DNA from: Anammoximicrobium sp964645045
GTDB taxonomy: Bacteria > Planctomycetota > Planctomycetia > Pirellulales > Pirellulaceae
Assembly: GCA_964645045.1 (NCBI GenBank)
Contig: CAZXYZ010000051.1
Coordinates: 1 to 64,000, forward strand
Length of the DNA stretch: 64,000 nucleotides
Reading direction: 5' to 3'
A program made the translations under genes and the position numbers. A model generated the notes under the pieces. The model was not told the origin of the DNA, did not search any database, and was given only the letters and a program-made list of their open reading frames with translations. How positions within the stretch are numbered: position 1 is the first letter of the stretch; each line of letters opens with the position of its first letter. Of this stretch, positions 17,235 through 25,714 are shown piece by piece.

Positions 17235-17699
17235 ATGAAACTGCTTTCGGATGCTTCGGAATACGCCCTACGCGCAGTGGTCTGGCTGGCGCAGCATCCG
17301 CGGCAACCGAAGAAAGTTCGGGACATTGCGGTGGGTACCCACGCCGCGCCGGGCTACTTGGTCAAGGTCTTGCAGGGGCTGGCCAGGGCGGGCATTCTGT
17401 CGGCCCAGCGTGGCATCCATGGCGGTTTCATGTTGGTCCGCGACCCGGCGGGATTATCGGTCTTGGAAGTTATCAACGCGGTCGATCCGGTCGAACGGAT
17501 TCGCCGCTGTCCGCTGGTGTTGGAAGCTCATCAGAATTGCCTTTGTCCGATGCACAAGCGGATTGACGAGGCGATGGCCACGATCGAAGCGGGTTTCCGC
17601 GAATCGACGATCGAAGATATGCTCGGCGATCCGGCGCGGCCGCGCCCTCTATGCAACGTCGGGGAAGGGTCCCAAGCATCCGAAGTGCGGGGGAATTGA
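17235..17699 (+). CDS. Rrf2-family transcriptional regulator, probably NsrR-like
   Basis: The 154-residue protein is an Rrf2 winged-helix regulator: MKLLSDASEYALRAVVWLA begins the helix-turn-helix domain, and GIHGGFMLVRDPAGLSVLEV is the typical wing and linker. Three cysteines in CPLVLEAHQNCLCPMHK (about residues 95-112) match the Fe-S ligand pattern of NsrR/IscR-type sensors. Divergent transcription from ric points to nitric oxide or Fe-S status as the signal (inference). The C-terminal tail after about 135 is not conserved in the family as I know it. The start is supported by a GGGGAT ribosome site and the promoter at 17176. Confidence 0.9.
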   Translation: MKLLSDASEYALRAVVWLAQHPRQPKKVRDIAVGTHAAPGYLVKVLQGLARAGILSAQRGIHGGFMLVRDPAGLSVLEVINAVDPVERIRRCPLVLEAHQNCLCPMHKRIDEAMATIEAGFRESTIEDMLGDPARPRPLCNVGEGSQASEVRGN

Positions 17700-17728
17700 T
17701 TGGCCAGGCCCCGGATTATTCATCGACG

Positions 17729-17783
17729 CGTGGGATAGGCTTCCAGCCTGTCAGGCAGGAGAGACAGGCAAGATGCCATCCCA
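17729..17783. repeat. Interspersed palindrome, family B, copy 2 (decayed)
   Basis: The arm CGTGGGATAGGCTTCCAGCC is identical to that at 1379, but the opposite arm (GACAGGCAAGATGCCATCCC, ending 17783) has diverged, leaving an imperfect stem. The rest of 17700-17980 holds no gene that I can support. Confidence 0.75.
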
Positions 17784-17980
17784 CTTTGTCTGTGACAGGC
17801 CGGAATATCCCGGCGAGCGGTGGGCGTCAGCCCATCGGTGCATTGTCTCGGCGACCACTTTTCCGACCGTCTGCTGATTTCACCAAAAGTGATCTTGCGA
17901 ACTCCTCGCGCAAATGTCGGCATGTGAAGAACCGGCGGGCTTACGCCGGCCGCTCGCCGCTCCGTATGCAACCGCGGGGT

Positions 17981-20266
17981 TCATTTGGCCGAAGGGAACC
18001 CTTCGCTTGCCGAATCCTGCGTAAAGCCGGGGGCGCACTGGGCGATGGTGTGGCCGTCCGAGAATTTCACGGCGATCGAGAACGTGCTTGGGTTATACAC
18101 GACGTAGGTTCGCCGTTGGCCTTGGCGAAAGGCGGCATACAGTGGTGTGTCCGCGGTGACTCGGCGATCGACTTGGCCCAGGTCGGCCAGCGCGGCGATC
18201 CAGTGGTGCGTGTGCGCCAGGGCGTGGCCGGCTTCGGGTTTGAGCGCCGCTTGCCCAGCGGCAAAATCGGACATGGCTGCCGGGGCGTCGGCCAACGCGA
18301 GGTACATCAACACCAGATCAGCCCATTCGTCCCAGCGAGCATTGCCCTTCCTGGCAACGAGCGATTGGTAGTTCCGCTGAACGTACTCCGGGTACAGGCC
18401 CAGATACAGCGAACCGCCGTGGAAGGGCATCCAATTGATGCCATAGATATTCTCCGGCTTGGCCGAGAACCACGTCCCGTAATCCGCCTTGCCGCCCCAT
18501 ACCAGGCCGAGCACCGTTTGTGGGAAATCGGCCGGGCGGTTCTCGCCCAGCACGTCGAACCAGTACGCGTTGATGGCGGCCAGTTCCGTCGTGAACAGGT
18601 AGATTCCCAAATCGCGGAGCGGCCGGTCGCCGGTCGCCTCGCCCCACAGGATCAGGCCGCACCAAGCGTTCATGGCTTCGGACGACGACTCCTGGTTGTT
18701 GCCATCCCCGAATCGCGCATGGCCGCTGGCCCAGGAATGGCCCGCGTAGACGTCGAAACTTCGCAGGAACGGGAACTCGCGATCGTCGCGAGCCGGGTTG
18801 GCGATGTCGCGGACGAGCAGTCTTGCCATGCCGCCCCAGCGGTCGTCGCTGCCCCAAGCCGGATTGCGGCGGACGACTTCGGCCGCGGCGCGGAGGAAAT
18901 AGCCGTAGTGAAAATGGTGATCGTTCAACTCGGTGTCACTGCCGTAACTGGGGGGATAGCCGATCAGCGTCCCCCAGTTCCGGTCGTAGGCGAACACGCC
19001 GCTTTGCTTGACCGCGCCTTGAGCGTCCGCGGCGGTGAACCAGTGCTCCAGCCGTTGCCGAACCTGGTCGCGATACCCATCCGCGACCGCGGTTGCATCG
19101 ACTTGCTCGGCCAGCGCGGCCAGTGTAGCGAGTTTGCCCAACGCCTTGCCTTCCCAGTAGGTGTCTTTCGGCCCCGGGCCCAACACCTCCGGTTCCTTGC
19201 CCAGCAACTCCTGCACTTTTCGTGTGTCTTCGTTGGGCGTTTTCGGCAGCGTCGGCAGCACGCCGGGATAGACGTGCCGCGTAACGAACTGCCGTCCCTT
19301 GCCGAGCTTCATGACGCCGCGGATCGACGGGTACTGGTAATCCAGCAGTGGCGTGGCCGTCGCCTGCCATTGATGCGGGTACAACGCAAACAGCGTCTCG
19401 GTTTCCTGCCCTTCCATCGGCGTGACCGCGTATGAAAAGGCCGTTTCGACGGTGCTCGTTGCCGAATCGTAACGCCAGGCGACGCGAGTATCGACGACAT
19501 GGGCGTGAGCGTGCCGCCGAAACAGCTGCAGCGCCGCGGTCGAGCGTTCGGGTAGGACGGCCAGCGAGCAATACGGCCTGACAGAACTGCGGTTGATGAA
19601 TCGTTTTCGATCCTGGCCGGACCAGGTGCTGTCTTGAGGCCCGAACAAGCCGTAGTGCTTGCCGTCGACGGTGACGCCAAGAGTGTCCCCCTGGCTCGCC
19701 CAAACCTCGGCGTCGCGTCCGAAAGTCACCTGGGGCGAACCGCCTTCGTACACGGCGTAGACGTACGGCGAACCGTGTCCATACGAGACGGTCAGGCGGC
19801 AATCCGCGGCGGCAAACCGGGCGCGGACGAACCAATCGCTGTGGGCATCGAGCCGCGCGTCGGAAAACCGAGCCTGCTCGGAATGCTGCAGGACCAGATC
19901 CTCGCCGCCGCCGGGCATTCCGGCAAAGATCGTCTTCTGGGTGACGTGAATGCGGTTGCCGGGATAGAACACACGCAGGCCGCCGGGCTCCGCTTGGATC
20001 GCCAAGGGATGCGGGAATTGACGTTCGGAAAACGGCAGCCACGCCAGCGAACTCCACCAGCGATTTGTGGGCGTCGGCCCTGAGATGCAGGCCGTCTTGT
20101 AGATTGTCTCAGGCGGTCCCTTGGCACCCGGCGGCAGCGACGCCAGGTAGCTGCCCTCGCCCAGTCGTTCCGAAGTCTGAGCCGCACCTGGCAACACGGG
20201 AACTGCCACCCCAAGAACGGCGACAATCGGGGCGATCGAAAGCCCGAAATGGCGATATTGATGCAA
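17981..20266 (-). CDS. Secreted glycoside hydrolase family 81 (endo-1,3-beta-glucanase)
   Basis: The protein of about 761 residues matches GH81: TNRWWSSLAWLPF near the N terminus, GSDTELNDHHFHYGYFLRAA with the catalytic Asp region near residue 440, NQESSSEAMNAWCGLILWG with the catalytic Glu pair near 520, and INWMPFHGGSLYLG further on. GH81 enzymes cleave internal beta-1,3-glucan bonds, the polymer in laminarin, callose and fungal walls. The N terminus has a signal peptide (FGLSIAPIVAVLGVAVPVL, then AQT). The start is taken as TTG 20266 because an AAAGG site precedes it and no ATG is available near the signal peptide; upstream residues in frame do not look like protein. It follows the DUF4058 gene by 23 bases. 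Confidence 0.9.
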   Translation of the reverse strand: MHQYRHFGLSIAPIVAVLGVAVPVLPGAAQTSERLGEGSYLASLPPGAKGPPETIYKTACISGPTPTNRWWSSLAWLPFSERQFPHPLAIQAEPGGLRVFYPGNRIHVTQKTIFAGMPGGGEDLVLQHSEQARFSDARLDAHSDWFVRARFAAADCRLTVSYGHGSPYVYAVYEGGSPQVTFGRDAEVWASQGDTLGVTVDGKHYGLFGPQDSTWSGQDRKRFINRSSVRPYCSLAVLPERSTAALQLFRRHAHAHVVDTRVAWRYDSATSTVETAFSYAVTPMEGQETETLFALYPHQWQATATPLLDYQYPSIRGVMKLGKGRQFVTRHVYPGVLPTLPKTPNEDTRKVQELLGKEPEVLGPGPKDTYWEGKALGKLATLAALAEQVDATAVADGYRDQVRQRLEHWFTAADAQGAVKQSGVFAYDRNWGTLIGYPPSYGSDTELNDHHFHYGYFLRAAAEVVRRNPAWGSDDRWGGMARLLVRDIANPARDDREFPFLRSFDVYAGHSWASGHARFGDGNNQESSSEAMNAWCGLILWGEATGDRPLRDLGIYLFTTELAAINAYWFDVLGENRPADFPQTVLGLVWGGKADYGTWFSAKPENIYGINWMPFHGGSLYLGLYPEYVQRNYQSLVARKGNARWDEWADLVLMYLALADAPAAMSDFAAGQAALKPEAGHALAHTHHWIAALADLGQVDRRVTADTPLYAAFRQGQRRTYVVYNPSTFSIAVKFSDGHTIAQCAPGFTQDSASEGFPSAK

Positions 20267-20289
20267 TGTTCTTTTCCTTTGGTGGTTCG

Positions 20290-21072
20290 CTATTTGTTGG
20301 CAGCCAATTCCCGAAGCCAATCCGCATCCTCCGCGCGCACCGGCGGCTGGAGGGCTTGAGAATAGTTCAGGGAATCCTGGTAAGCAGCCCGGTCGTAGCT
20401 CAGATCGAAAGCCGCTTGAGGGTCCAGTGTCGGCTCCGGTTCGTCCTGCTGCAGCGGGATCGGAATCGGCGGCATTTTCTGCTGCAGCGTCCAAGCATAG
20501 ACCGCCGCGCGGCGCCGTCGCCAACCTCGCCGCACCAGGGCGTAGTAGTCGGCTCGGGGCAGGTTGCCTTGCATGGGCAGTCGCTGGCCGCCGCGCAACA
20601 GATCCAGCTCCACGAGACTGGTGCGACTCTGCAGGATTTCTTCACGCTTGTCCAGATACTGCTCGCGTCCCGCGCTACCTGCCCGTTTGTCGGTTGGCGA
20701 CAGCAGTTCGATCAGCGTGACGATGCGGAGCGTCTCCTGCTCCCGTAGCACCAGGTAGTACTCGTGCAGCTCCTCCGCTTCCGGAAGCAAGCATTCGATG
20801 GGGGCAATCGCGGCCGCGGTTTCACCCAGGAGTGCCGTCCCGGACGACGATTGGGAAACGCCCGGGCGTTCCAGGATCGCCACATCGGGAATCACCTGTT
20901 CCGGTTCGCCAAACAGGTGCTCCAAGTACACGCGGCGTTCGCCCCGTACGACGTACCGAGGCCGGACCTGCGGCGTCAGCAATTCACTCAGCACGGTCAT
21001 GTACCGGGCATGAAAGTCCGACCACTCCTGCATCTCGATGAACGGATCCATGCCGGGAAATGGGGATGGCAT
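20290..21072 (-). CDS. DUF4058 family protein (MPSPFPGMDPF type)
   Basis: The 260-residue protein starts with MPSPFPGMDPFIEMQEW, the hallmark N terminus of DUF4058. The core with VTLIELLSPTDKRAGS near residue 135 carries the E-x2-S-P-x-(D/N)-K motif shared with the protein at 4360. Function unknown. Start ATG 21072 is fixed by the conserved N terminus. It lies immediately upstream of the GH81 gene and 64 bases downstream of a sulfatase gene, all on the minus strand. Confidence 0.9.
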   Translation of the reverse strand: MPSPFPGMDPFIEMQEWSDFHARYMTVLSELLTPQVRPRYVVRGERRVYLEHLFGEPEQVIPDVAILERPGVSQSSSGTALLGETAAAIAPIECLLPEAEELHEYYLVLREQETLRIVTLIELLSPTDKRAGSAGREQYLDKREEILQSRTSLVELDLLRGGQRLPMQGNLPRADYYALVRRGWRRRRAAVYAWTLQQKMPPIPIPLQQDEPEPTLDPQAAFDLSYDRAAYQDSLNYSQALQPPVRAEDADWLRELAANK

Positions 21073-21136
21073 CGAAATCACTTTTCCGGAATCGCCTTTG
21101 GTCTGGCACGATTCCACACCTGCATGTTGCACGGAA

Positions 21137-22645
21137 TCACGGTAATTTTCCGCCCTTTTGCTTCCTCTTGGCCGTGGGAGCGTCGTCGAGCAGCGCGGGC
21201 AGCGGGAGATAGTCCCAATCCAGAATCATCTTCTCCGCCAACGCTTCGCGCAGTTCCCGTTCCACGGCGGCCAGTTCGGGCTGGCCGGTCAAGTTGTTCA
21301 GCTCCGACGGGTCGTTGTCGAGGTCGTACAGTTCGTAGACGGGGCGTGGCGTCGTAAAGTAGGTTGCCTGGACGCCGGGGGCCAGTTTCCCTTCGGCCGC
21401 GGCAGCCTTGATTTGCGTCCATGCGGCGCCACCCGCCGAGTCCACCGGCGAGTAGGGAATCCAGGGCGTGCAATTGTAGATGAACTTGTAGCGATCACTG
21501 CGGACGGCGCGGCTTAGGTCGTAGCTGCTGTTGCTCATGTGTACACTCACCGGCGCCGAACCGTGCGGGCCGCGTTCGACGAAGATGTGTTTGCGTGACG
21601 CATGCTCCTCGCCTTTGAGCAACGCCAGGAAACTGACGCCGCTCATCCGCGGATGCGGTTCGAGCCCGGCGGCCGCAAGCAGCGTAGGCCCGAGGTCCTC
21701 GCCACTAAGCAATGCCCGCGACTCGCCACCCGCCTGTACCACACCGGGCCAGCGGACGATCAGCGGCACGTTCGAGCCCGGGTCGTACAGCGAACCCTTG
21801 CCGTGCGGCAACGCAGCGCCGTTGTCGCCGGCAAAGACGATCAGCGTATTGTCGAGCAGACCGCGTTTGCCCAGCACGCCCAGCACGCCCGCGATCGTGC
21901 GATCCACCCGATTCACCTCGGCGCAGTAATCGGCCAACTGTTCCCGCATCCCCGGCAAGTTGGGCCAGTGGGCAGGCAGCCGCAGCGATGCCGGATCGGG
22001 CCGGAATTCGGCCGGCGCGTTCCAAACGTGGTGCGGATCACTGAAGTTCGCCCACAGAAAAAATGGTTTCTCCGCGGGCTTCTGATCGAGGAACTCGGCC
22101 ACTTGTCCCGCGACCTCGCCGTCGGCCCCGGTCCGCAAGTAGTCCACTCGCTCGGCGAACGTCTGCAGATGGTGCTGTTGAAACACGCGGGCGATCGTTG
22201 CGCCCTGTTTGGCGGAACCGTCCAGGTGATAGCTCCGGCCGCAGACGCCGGTGAAGTAGCCGGCTTTTTCGCGCAACAATTCCGGGAACGTGATCCCGTC
22301 GCGCGGCAGCGGAGCGGAGAAACGCGTCATCCTGGCGGCGACCGGAGACCGGCCCGTCAGCAACGCGGCCCGCGACGGCACGCACTGCGGGGCTGCGGTG
22401 AAAAAGCGATGAAACTTCATGCCCTCGGCGGCCAACCGATCCAGCGCGGGCGTCTGGACATTGCCGTTTCCGTAGCACCCGACGAACGGATAGCTGTGGT
22501 CGTCGCTCAACAGGAACAGGAGATTGGGCTTCTCGGCGGCGCCGGCGGCTGATGAAACAAGAGCCGCACCGATCAAGAAAACCACGAGGGGAAGCCCGCC
22601 AAGGCGAGCATGCGTCCGCGATTCAGAATGGCGTGTTGTGATCAT
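21137..22645 (-). CDS. Secreted sulfatase (Cys-type, formylglycine-dependent)
   Basis: The 502-residue protein has an N-terminal signal peptide (LPLVVFLIGAALVSSAAGAA), the metal-binding LLFLLSDDHSYPFVGCYG and the sulfatase signature CVPSRAALLTGRSP, in which the Cys is converted to formylglycine. FAGDNGAALPHGKGSLYDPG and the C-terminal DPSELNNL (about 465) are further sulfatase marks. It most resembles the heparan N-sulfatase/arylsulfatase group of planctomycetes, which remove sulfate from polysaccharides. Its start lies 23 bases inside the end of the small gene at 22623-22853 on the same strand, so translation is probably coupled. The C terminus is lysine-rich. Confidence 0.93.
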   Translation of the reverse strand: MITTRHSESRTHARLGGLPLVVFLIGAALVSSAAGAAEKPNLLFLLSDDHSYPFVGCYGNGNVQTPALDRLAAEGMKFHRFFTAAPQCVPSRAALLTGRSPVAARMTRFSAPLPRDGITFPELLREKAGYFTGVCGRSYHLDGSAKQGATIARVFQQHHLQTFAERVDYLRTGADGEVAGQVAEFLDQKPAEKPFFLWANFSDPHHVWNAPAEFRPDPASLRLPAHWPNLPGMREQLADYCAEVNRVDRTIAGVLGVLGKRGLLDNTLIVFAGDNGAALPHGKGSLYDPGSNVPLIVRWPGVVQAGGESRALLSGEDLGPTLLAAAGLEPHPRMSGVSFLALLKGEEHASRKHIFVERGPHGSAPVSVHMSNSSYDLSRAVRSDRYKFIYNCTPWIPYSPVDSAGGAAWTQIKAAAAEGKLAPGVQATYFTTPRPVYELYDLDNDPSELNNLTGQPELAAVERELREALAEKMILDWDYLPLPALLDDAPTAKRKQKGGKLP

Positions 22646-22853
22646 TTTTCATGTACTCCCACATGCCGTTTTGGTGCAACCAAATGGGGTCTGCGTTTCT
22701 GCGAATGAATTCGTCCGCGTCCATCCCGTCGATGGTCGACGACCGCTTGACCCGCTTCTGTTTTCCGTTCACGAAAATGGTTTCGTATTCCTGTTGCCGC
22801 TTCTTCTTGGCTGGCGTCTCAGCGGCCGTGAACTTGCGTTTCTGCCGCCCCAT
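22623..22853 (-). CDS. Small lysine-rich protein of unknown function
   Basis: This 76-residue, strongly basic protein (MGRQKRKFTAAETPAKKKRQ...) has a composed C-terminal half with DGMDADEFIRRNADP and ends in WEYMKNDHNTPF. Reading-frame composition and a GGAG-containing upstream sequence (AGAAGGAGCCGTG) support expression. No known domain is recognised. Its last 23 bases overlap the start of the sulfatase gene, which argues for a real, translationally coupled gene. A nucleic-acid-binding role is only a guess from its charge. Confidence 0.65.
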   Translation of the reverse strand: MGRQKRKFTAAETPAKKKRQQEYETIFVNGKQKRVKRSSTIDGMDADEFIRRNADPIWLHQNGMWEYMKNDHNTPF

Positions 22854-23040
22854 CACGGCTCCTTCTGGGGTGTTGCGGTTTTGCCGGCAGGACAGTCGGG
22901 AGACGGCCTCCTGCCCAGATGCACTGATCGTACCGCGACGAATACGCGGAGACAACGGCCACGTTGAAACGGGAATGGCTGTGGCTGACGGAGCCGCGCG
23001 GCTGCAGACAGTCTTCCGCCACAACGCGAGCCCGTCGCCC

Positions 23041-23775
23041 TCACACGCAGGTGGAATCTTGGCGCGCCGGGTGCTGCGATGGCGCGCGGAATCTGTCCAG
23101 GAACGCTCCCAGCAGCCGCATGTCCAGATTGGCAACGTGGAGATCGGGGTGAAACTGAACGCCGACCGCCAGCCAATCGTCCGACTCGGACTCGATCGCC
23201 TCGACCACGCTGGCCGGTCCGTGCGCGGTCACTCGAAAGCCGACGGCCGGCTCGTCGACGGCGAACTCGTGCATGCTGTTGACCAGCTCCGACGGCTCGG
23301 TGTAGACCTGGTCGAGCAGCGAGCCCGGCAGCGTTTCGAGCGGATGCTGCGGATTGTGCGGATACACGTGCCGCTGGCAAGGCCCGCGGCCGTGCAGCAC
23401 GGGCCGCAGGGTTCCGCCCATCGCGACGTTCAACAGCTGAATGCCCCGCCCGATCCCGAGGAACGGTTTCTGCCGGTCCGCAATCGTGCGCACCAGCAAC
23501 GTATCTAAATCGTGGTCGACGGCCTCCGGACCGAATGCCTCAATTTCGGGGTCCAGGTCCCGCCAGCCCACATACACAAAGGCATCCACGTGATTTAGCT
23601 GCCGCGTCATGTCGGCAGACCCCTCCAGCGGCACGACGACGTAAGGGATGACGTCCGCAGCTTCGAGAAACCGGACCCAGCGCTGCAACACCGGTTGCGC
23701 CAAACACGAACACACAAAGCGGTCGCAACGGCAAATGAGATTGAGGCCGACAACCGGCCTGTCTTGGATAGACAT
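23041..23775 (-). CDS. Peptidase C26/class I glutamine amidotransferase-like protein lacking the catalytic Cys
   Basis: The 244-residue protein matches the PuuD/gamma-Glu-GABA hydrolase family: VVGLNLIC at the N terminus, an aspartate-rich VGWRDLDPEIEAFGPE segment, FLGIGRGIQLLNVAMGG near residue 110, and VQFHPDL near residue 215. In active members the nucleophile elbow reads GICRG; here the Cys is Gly (GIGRG), and the FHPE acid is Asp. The protein may be non-catalytic or may act through another residue. Start ATG 23775 is preceded by AGGAGG ten bases upstream. Partner genes are not evident. Confidence 0.82.
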   Translation of the reverse strand: MSIQDRPVVGLNLICRCDRFVCSCLAQPVLQRWVRFLEAADVIPYVVVPLEGSADMTRQLNHVDAFVYVGWRDLDPEIEAFGPEAVDHDLDTLLVRTIADRQKPFLGIGRGIQLLNVAMGGTLRPVLHGRGPCQRHVYPHNPQHPLETLPGSLLDQVYTEPSELVNSMHEFAVDEPAVGFRVTAHGPASVVEAIESESDDWLAVGVQFHPDLHVANLDMRLLGAFLDRFRAPSQHPARQDSTCV

Positions 23776-24060
23776 GGTGACGCGTCCTCCTGACAATTCT
23801 GGCCAGAAAGCGGGAAATAACCAGCCCACCGTCGCACCTACGACTTGCCAGCACACGCGAGAATCGACGCCGTCCACCACCGTGGGCGACTGGCGTCATA
23901 GGTGTTCTCGGCTTCCGGTGATTATACGCCTGTCCGCCCGCGTAGGGAAATCTGACGCCAGGAAAAATCTCTGCTAGCAGCCTTCGCAGCTGGAACGAAA
24001 CAAGTCCGCGCTTCTTCTTGGAGCGGGACTTTAAACCGCTCGAGCGGAATGAACTCCGTT

Positions 24061-25587
24061 CTACGGCGGCTTCGTTTCGTCGGGGACGCCCCACCAGACC
24101 GTGAGCCAGGGGATGGTGGAATCGGTTTTGGCAGCGAAGCCTCCCGTCACCAGATCGGTTCTGCCGTCGCCGTCCAGGTCGCCCACTTCCAGGCACATGT
24201 GTCCGTCCTCGGACCGCCGCAGGACGCGGCGGATGAAGCGGCCCGGTTCGATCTGCTCCAGCCAGACCAGGGAATCGTACTCGCGCCGGCTGGCCCCGCG
24301 CAGGATCCGTTCGGGCAAAAAGGCGCAAGCGGCGACATCCAGATCGCCGTCGCCATCCAGATCCGCCGCCAAGGCGCGCAGCACGCCCGGCATGGCGGAC
24401 AGCACGTGGTGCTGAAAAGGAAATGTCCCCCGGTTCTCCAGCCAGTGGATCGCGTGATCCGGCTTGACGTAGAACCCGTCCAGCGTGTCGCCGTTGGTAT
24501 ACAGCACGTCCGTGTCGCCATCGGCGTCCAGGTCCACGAGTTGAATGCCGCTAGATCCAAACGCCGGGTCCCGGGCCGCAAAAACCGGGCGCCGCTCGAA
24601 CCACCCCTGACCGCGGTTCAAGAAGGCTTCGACCGACTCGAATTCCTGGCTGAACAAGGCGACGAAATCCAAGCGGCCGTCGCGGTCCAAATCCACGATC
24701 GGCGTATGGATCGCGCCATGCCGGTCATCCAGCACGCGTTGGCGGAATTGCGGCCGGGAGCCTCGGGGGCGGATCTGTTCGAGCATCCGCAGGCGACCGG
24801 TGCGCCGCCACCCGAAATCGGCCACCACCAGGTCCACGTCCCCATCCTGGTCGAAGTCGCCGGGCTGAACGTCGGCGACGCGGCCGAATCCCTCCGCCAG
24901 GACGGCCGGTTCCTCGTCCGGCGCGTCCCCGCGCAGCCAGAAGATCTTGCCGCGGTCGTGGTCTTCCGGCAGAAAACTGCCCAGATCGGCCACGACGAGA
25001 TCTTCCCGTCCGTCGCCGTCCAGGTCGCAAGCTTCGACGTGGTCCGGATGCGCCACCTTGGCCAGCAACTGCGTCGTGGGAGTCTGCCGGTCAGGAATTA
25101 GCCGGCGCACCTCGCCGGCGCTCATGTCGCAGAACAGCAACTCGGAACGGCCGGCGGCCCCCGCTGACGTCCGGCGCACGTGCGACACCGCGGGGAACAG
25201 GGGACGGCTGTGCGGGAACTCGATCACCGTGCGTTCAAAACGGATCGTGACGCCATCGGCCGGCTCCTCAGGCGTGCCAAGCACCAGTTCGTCTGGTGCC
25301 AGCGACTCGTAATAGCCGATCACCTCGTTCATGGGCGGGACGCGCAGGTCGTTTCGTCCCGATTCGACATAGAAGCGATGCCCCAGTTCAACCTGCTCCC
25401 GCCACGCCCGCCGCGGAAACGAACCCGGGCGCGGCACGGCATGGCAGTCGCCGCAGAACGCGGCCACTTGGAGGCCAATGGACTCACGGTCCCTCGCAGG
25501 TTCCCGGGGCGTTGGGTCCGCGTTCGGACGGCAACCCGCCACACTGCAAACCAGGCAGATCCCCAAGACGAGCGTAGCAACGCCCAC
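24061..25587 (-). CDS. FG-GAP/VCBS-repeat lipoprotein with one c-haem motif
   Basis: The 508-residue protein begins at GTG 25587 with AGGGGAGG seven bases upstream; the lipobox VAGC gives a lipid-anchored Cys about residue 19. The CGDCH motif near residue 47 sits in FCGDCHAVPRPGSFPR, a monohaem cytochrome-like segment. The rest is a predicted beta-propeller built from repeated DLDGDGREDLVVADLG-type FG-GAP blades with Ca-binding DxDxDG loops (at least seven). It is a paralogue of the protein at 33647-35383. Such proteins are exported and abundant in planctomycetes; the role is unknown. Confidence 0.85.
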   Translation of the reverse strand: MGVATLVLGICLVCSVAGCRPNADPTPREPARDRESIGLQVAAFCGDCHAVPRPGSFPRRAWREQVELGHRFYVESGRNDLRVPPMNEVIGYYESLAPDELVLGTPEEPADGVTIRFERTVIEFPHSRPLFPAVSHVRRTSAGAAGRSELLFCDMSAGEVRRLIPDRQTPTTQLLAKVAHPDHVEACDLDGDGREDLVVADLGSFLPEDHDRGKIFWLRGDAPDEEPAVLAEGFGRVADVQPGDFDQDGDVDLVVADFGWRRTGRLRMLEQIRPRGSRPQFRQRVLDDRHGAIHTPIVDLDRDGRLDFVALFSQEFESVEAFLNRGQGWFERRPVFAARDPAFGSSGIQLVDLDADGDTDVLYTNGDTLDGFYVKPDHAIHWLENRGTFPFQHHVLSAMPGVLRALAADLDGDGDLDVAACAFLPERILRGASRREYDSLVWLEQIEPGRFIRRVLRRSEDGHMCLEVGDLDGDGRTDLVTGGFAAKTDSTIPWLTVWWGVPDETKPP

Positions 25588-25714
25588 GAAAGAACCTCCC
25601 CTTTTCCCGGCATTCAAGTTGACAACAATAATTGCCAATGTTAGGGTAATAGCGATTCTGGGGATAGTGTGGTCTGTTCTTTTAAATCCACTTTCTTACG
25701 ATAAGGATCCGCGT

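Noticed and set aside
25619..25647. TTGACA upstream of the DUF1559 gene as a promoter
   Set aside because: The -35-like box is perfect, but at 16-18 bases spacing the downstream hexamers (TAGGGT and neighbours) are poor -10 matches, and it overlaps the 5' end of the divergent FG-GAP frame.
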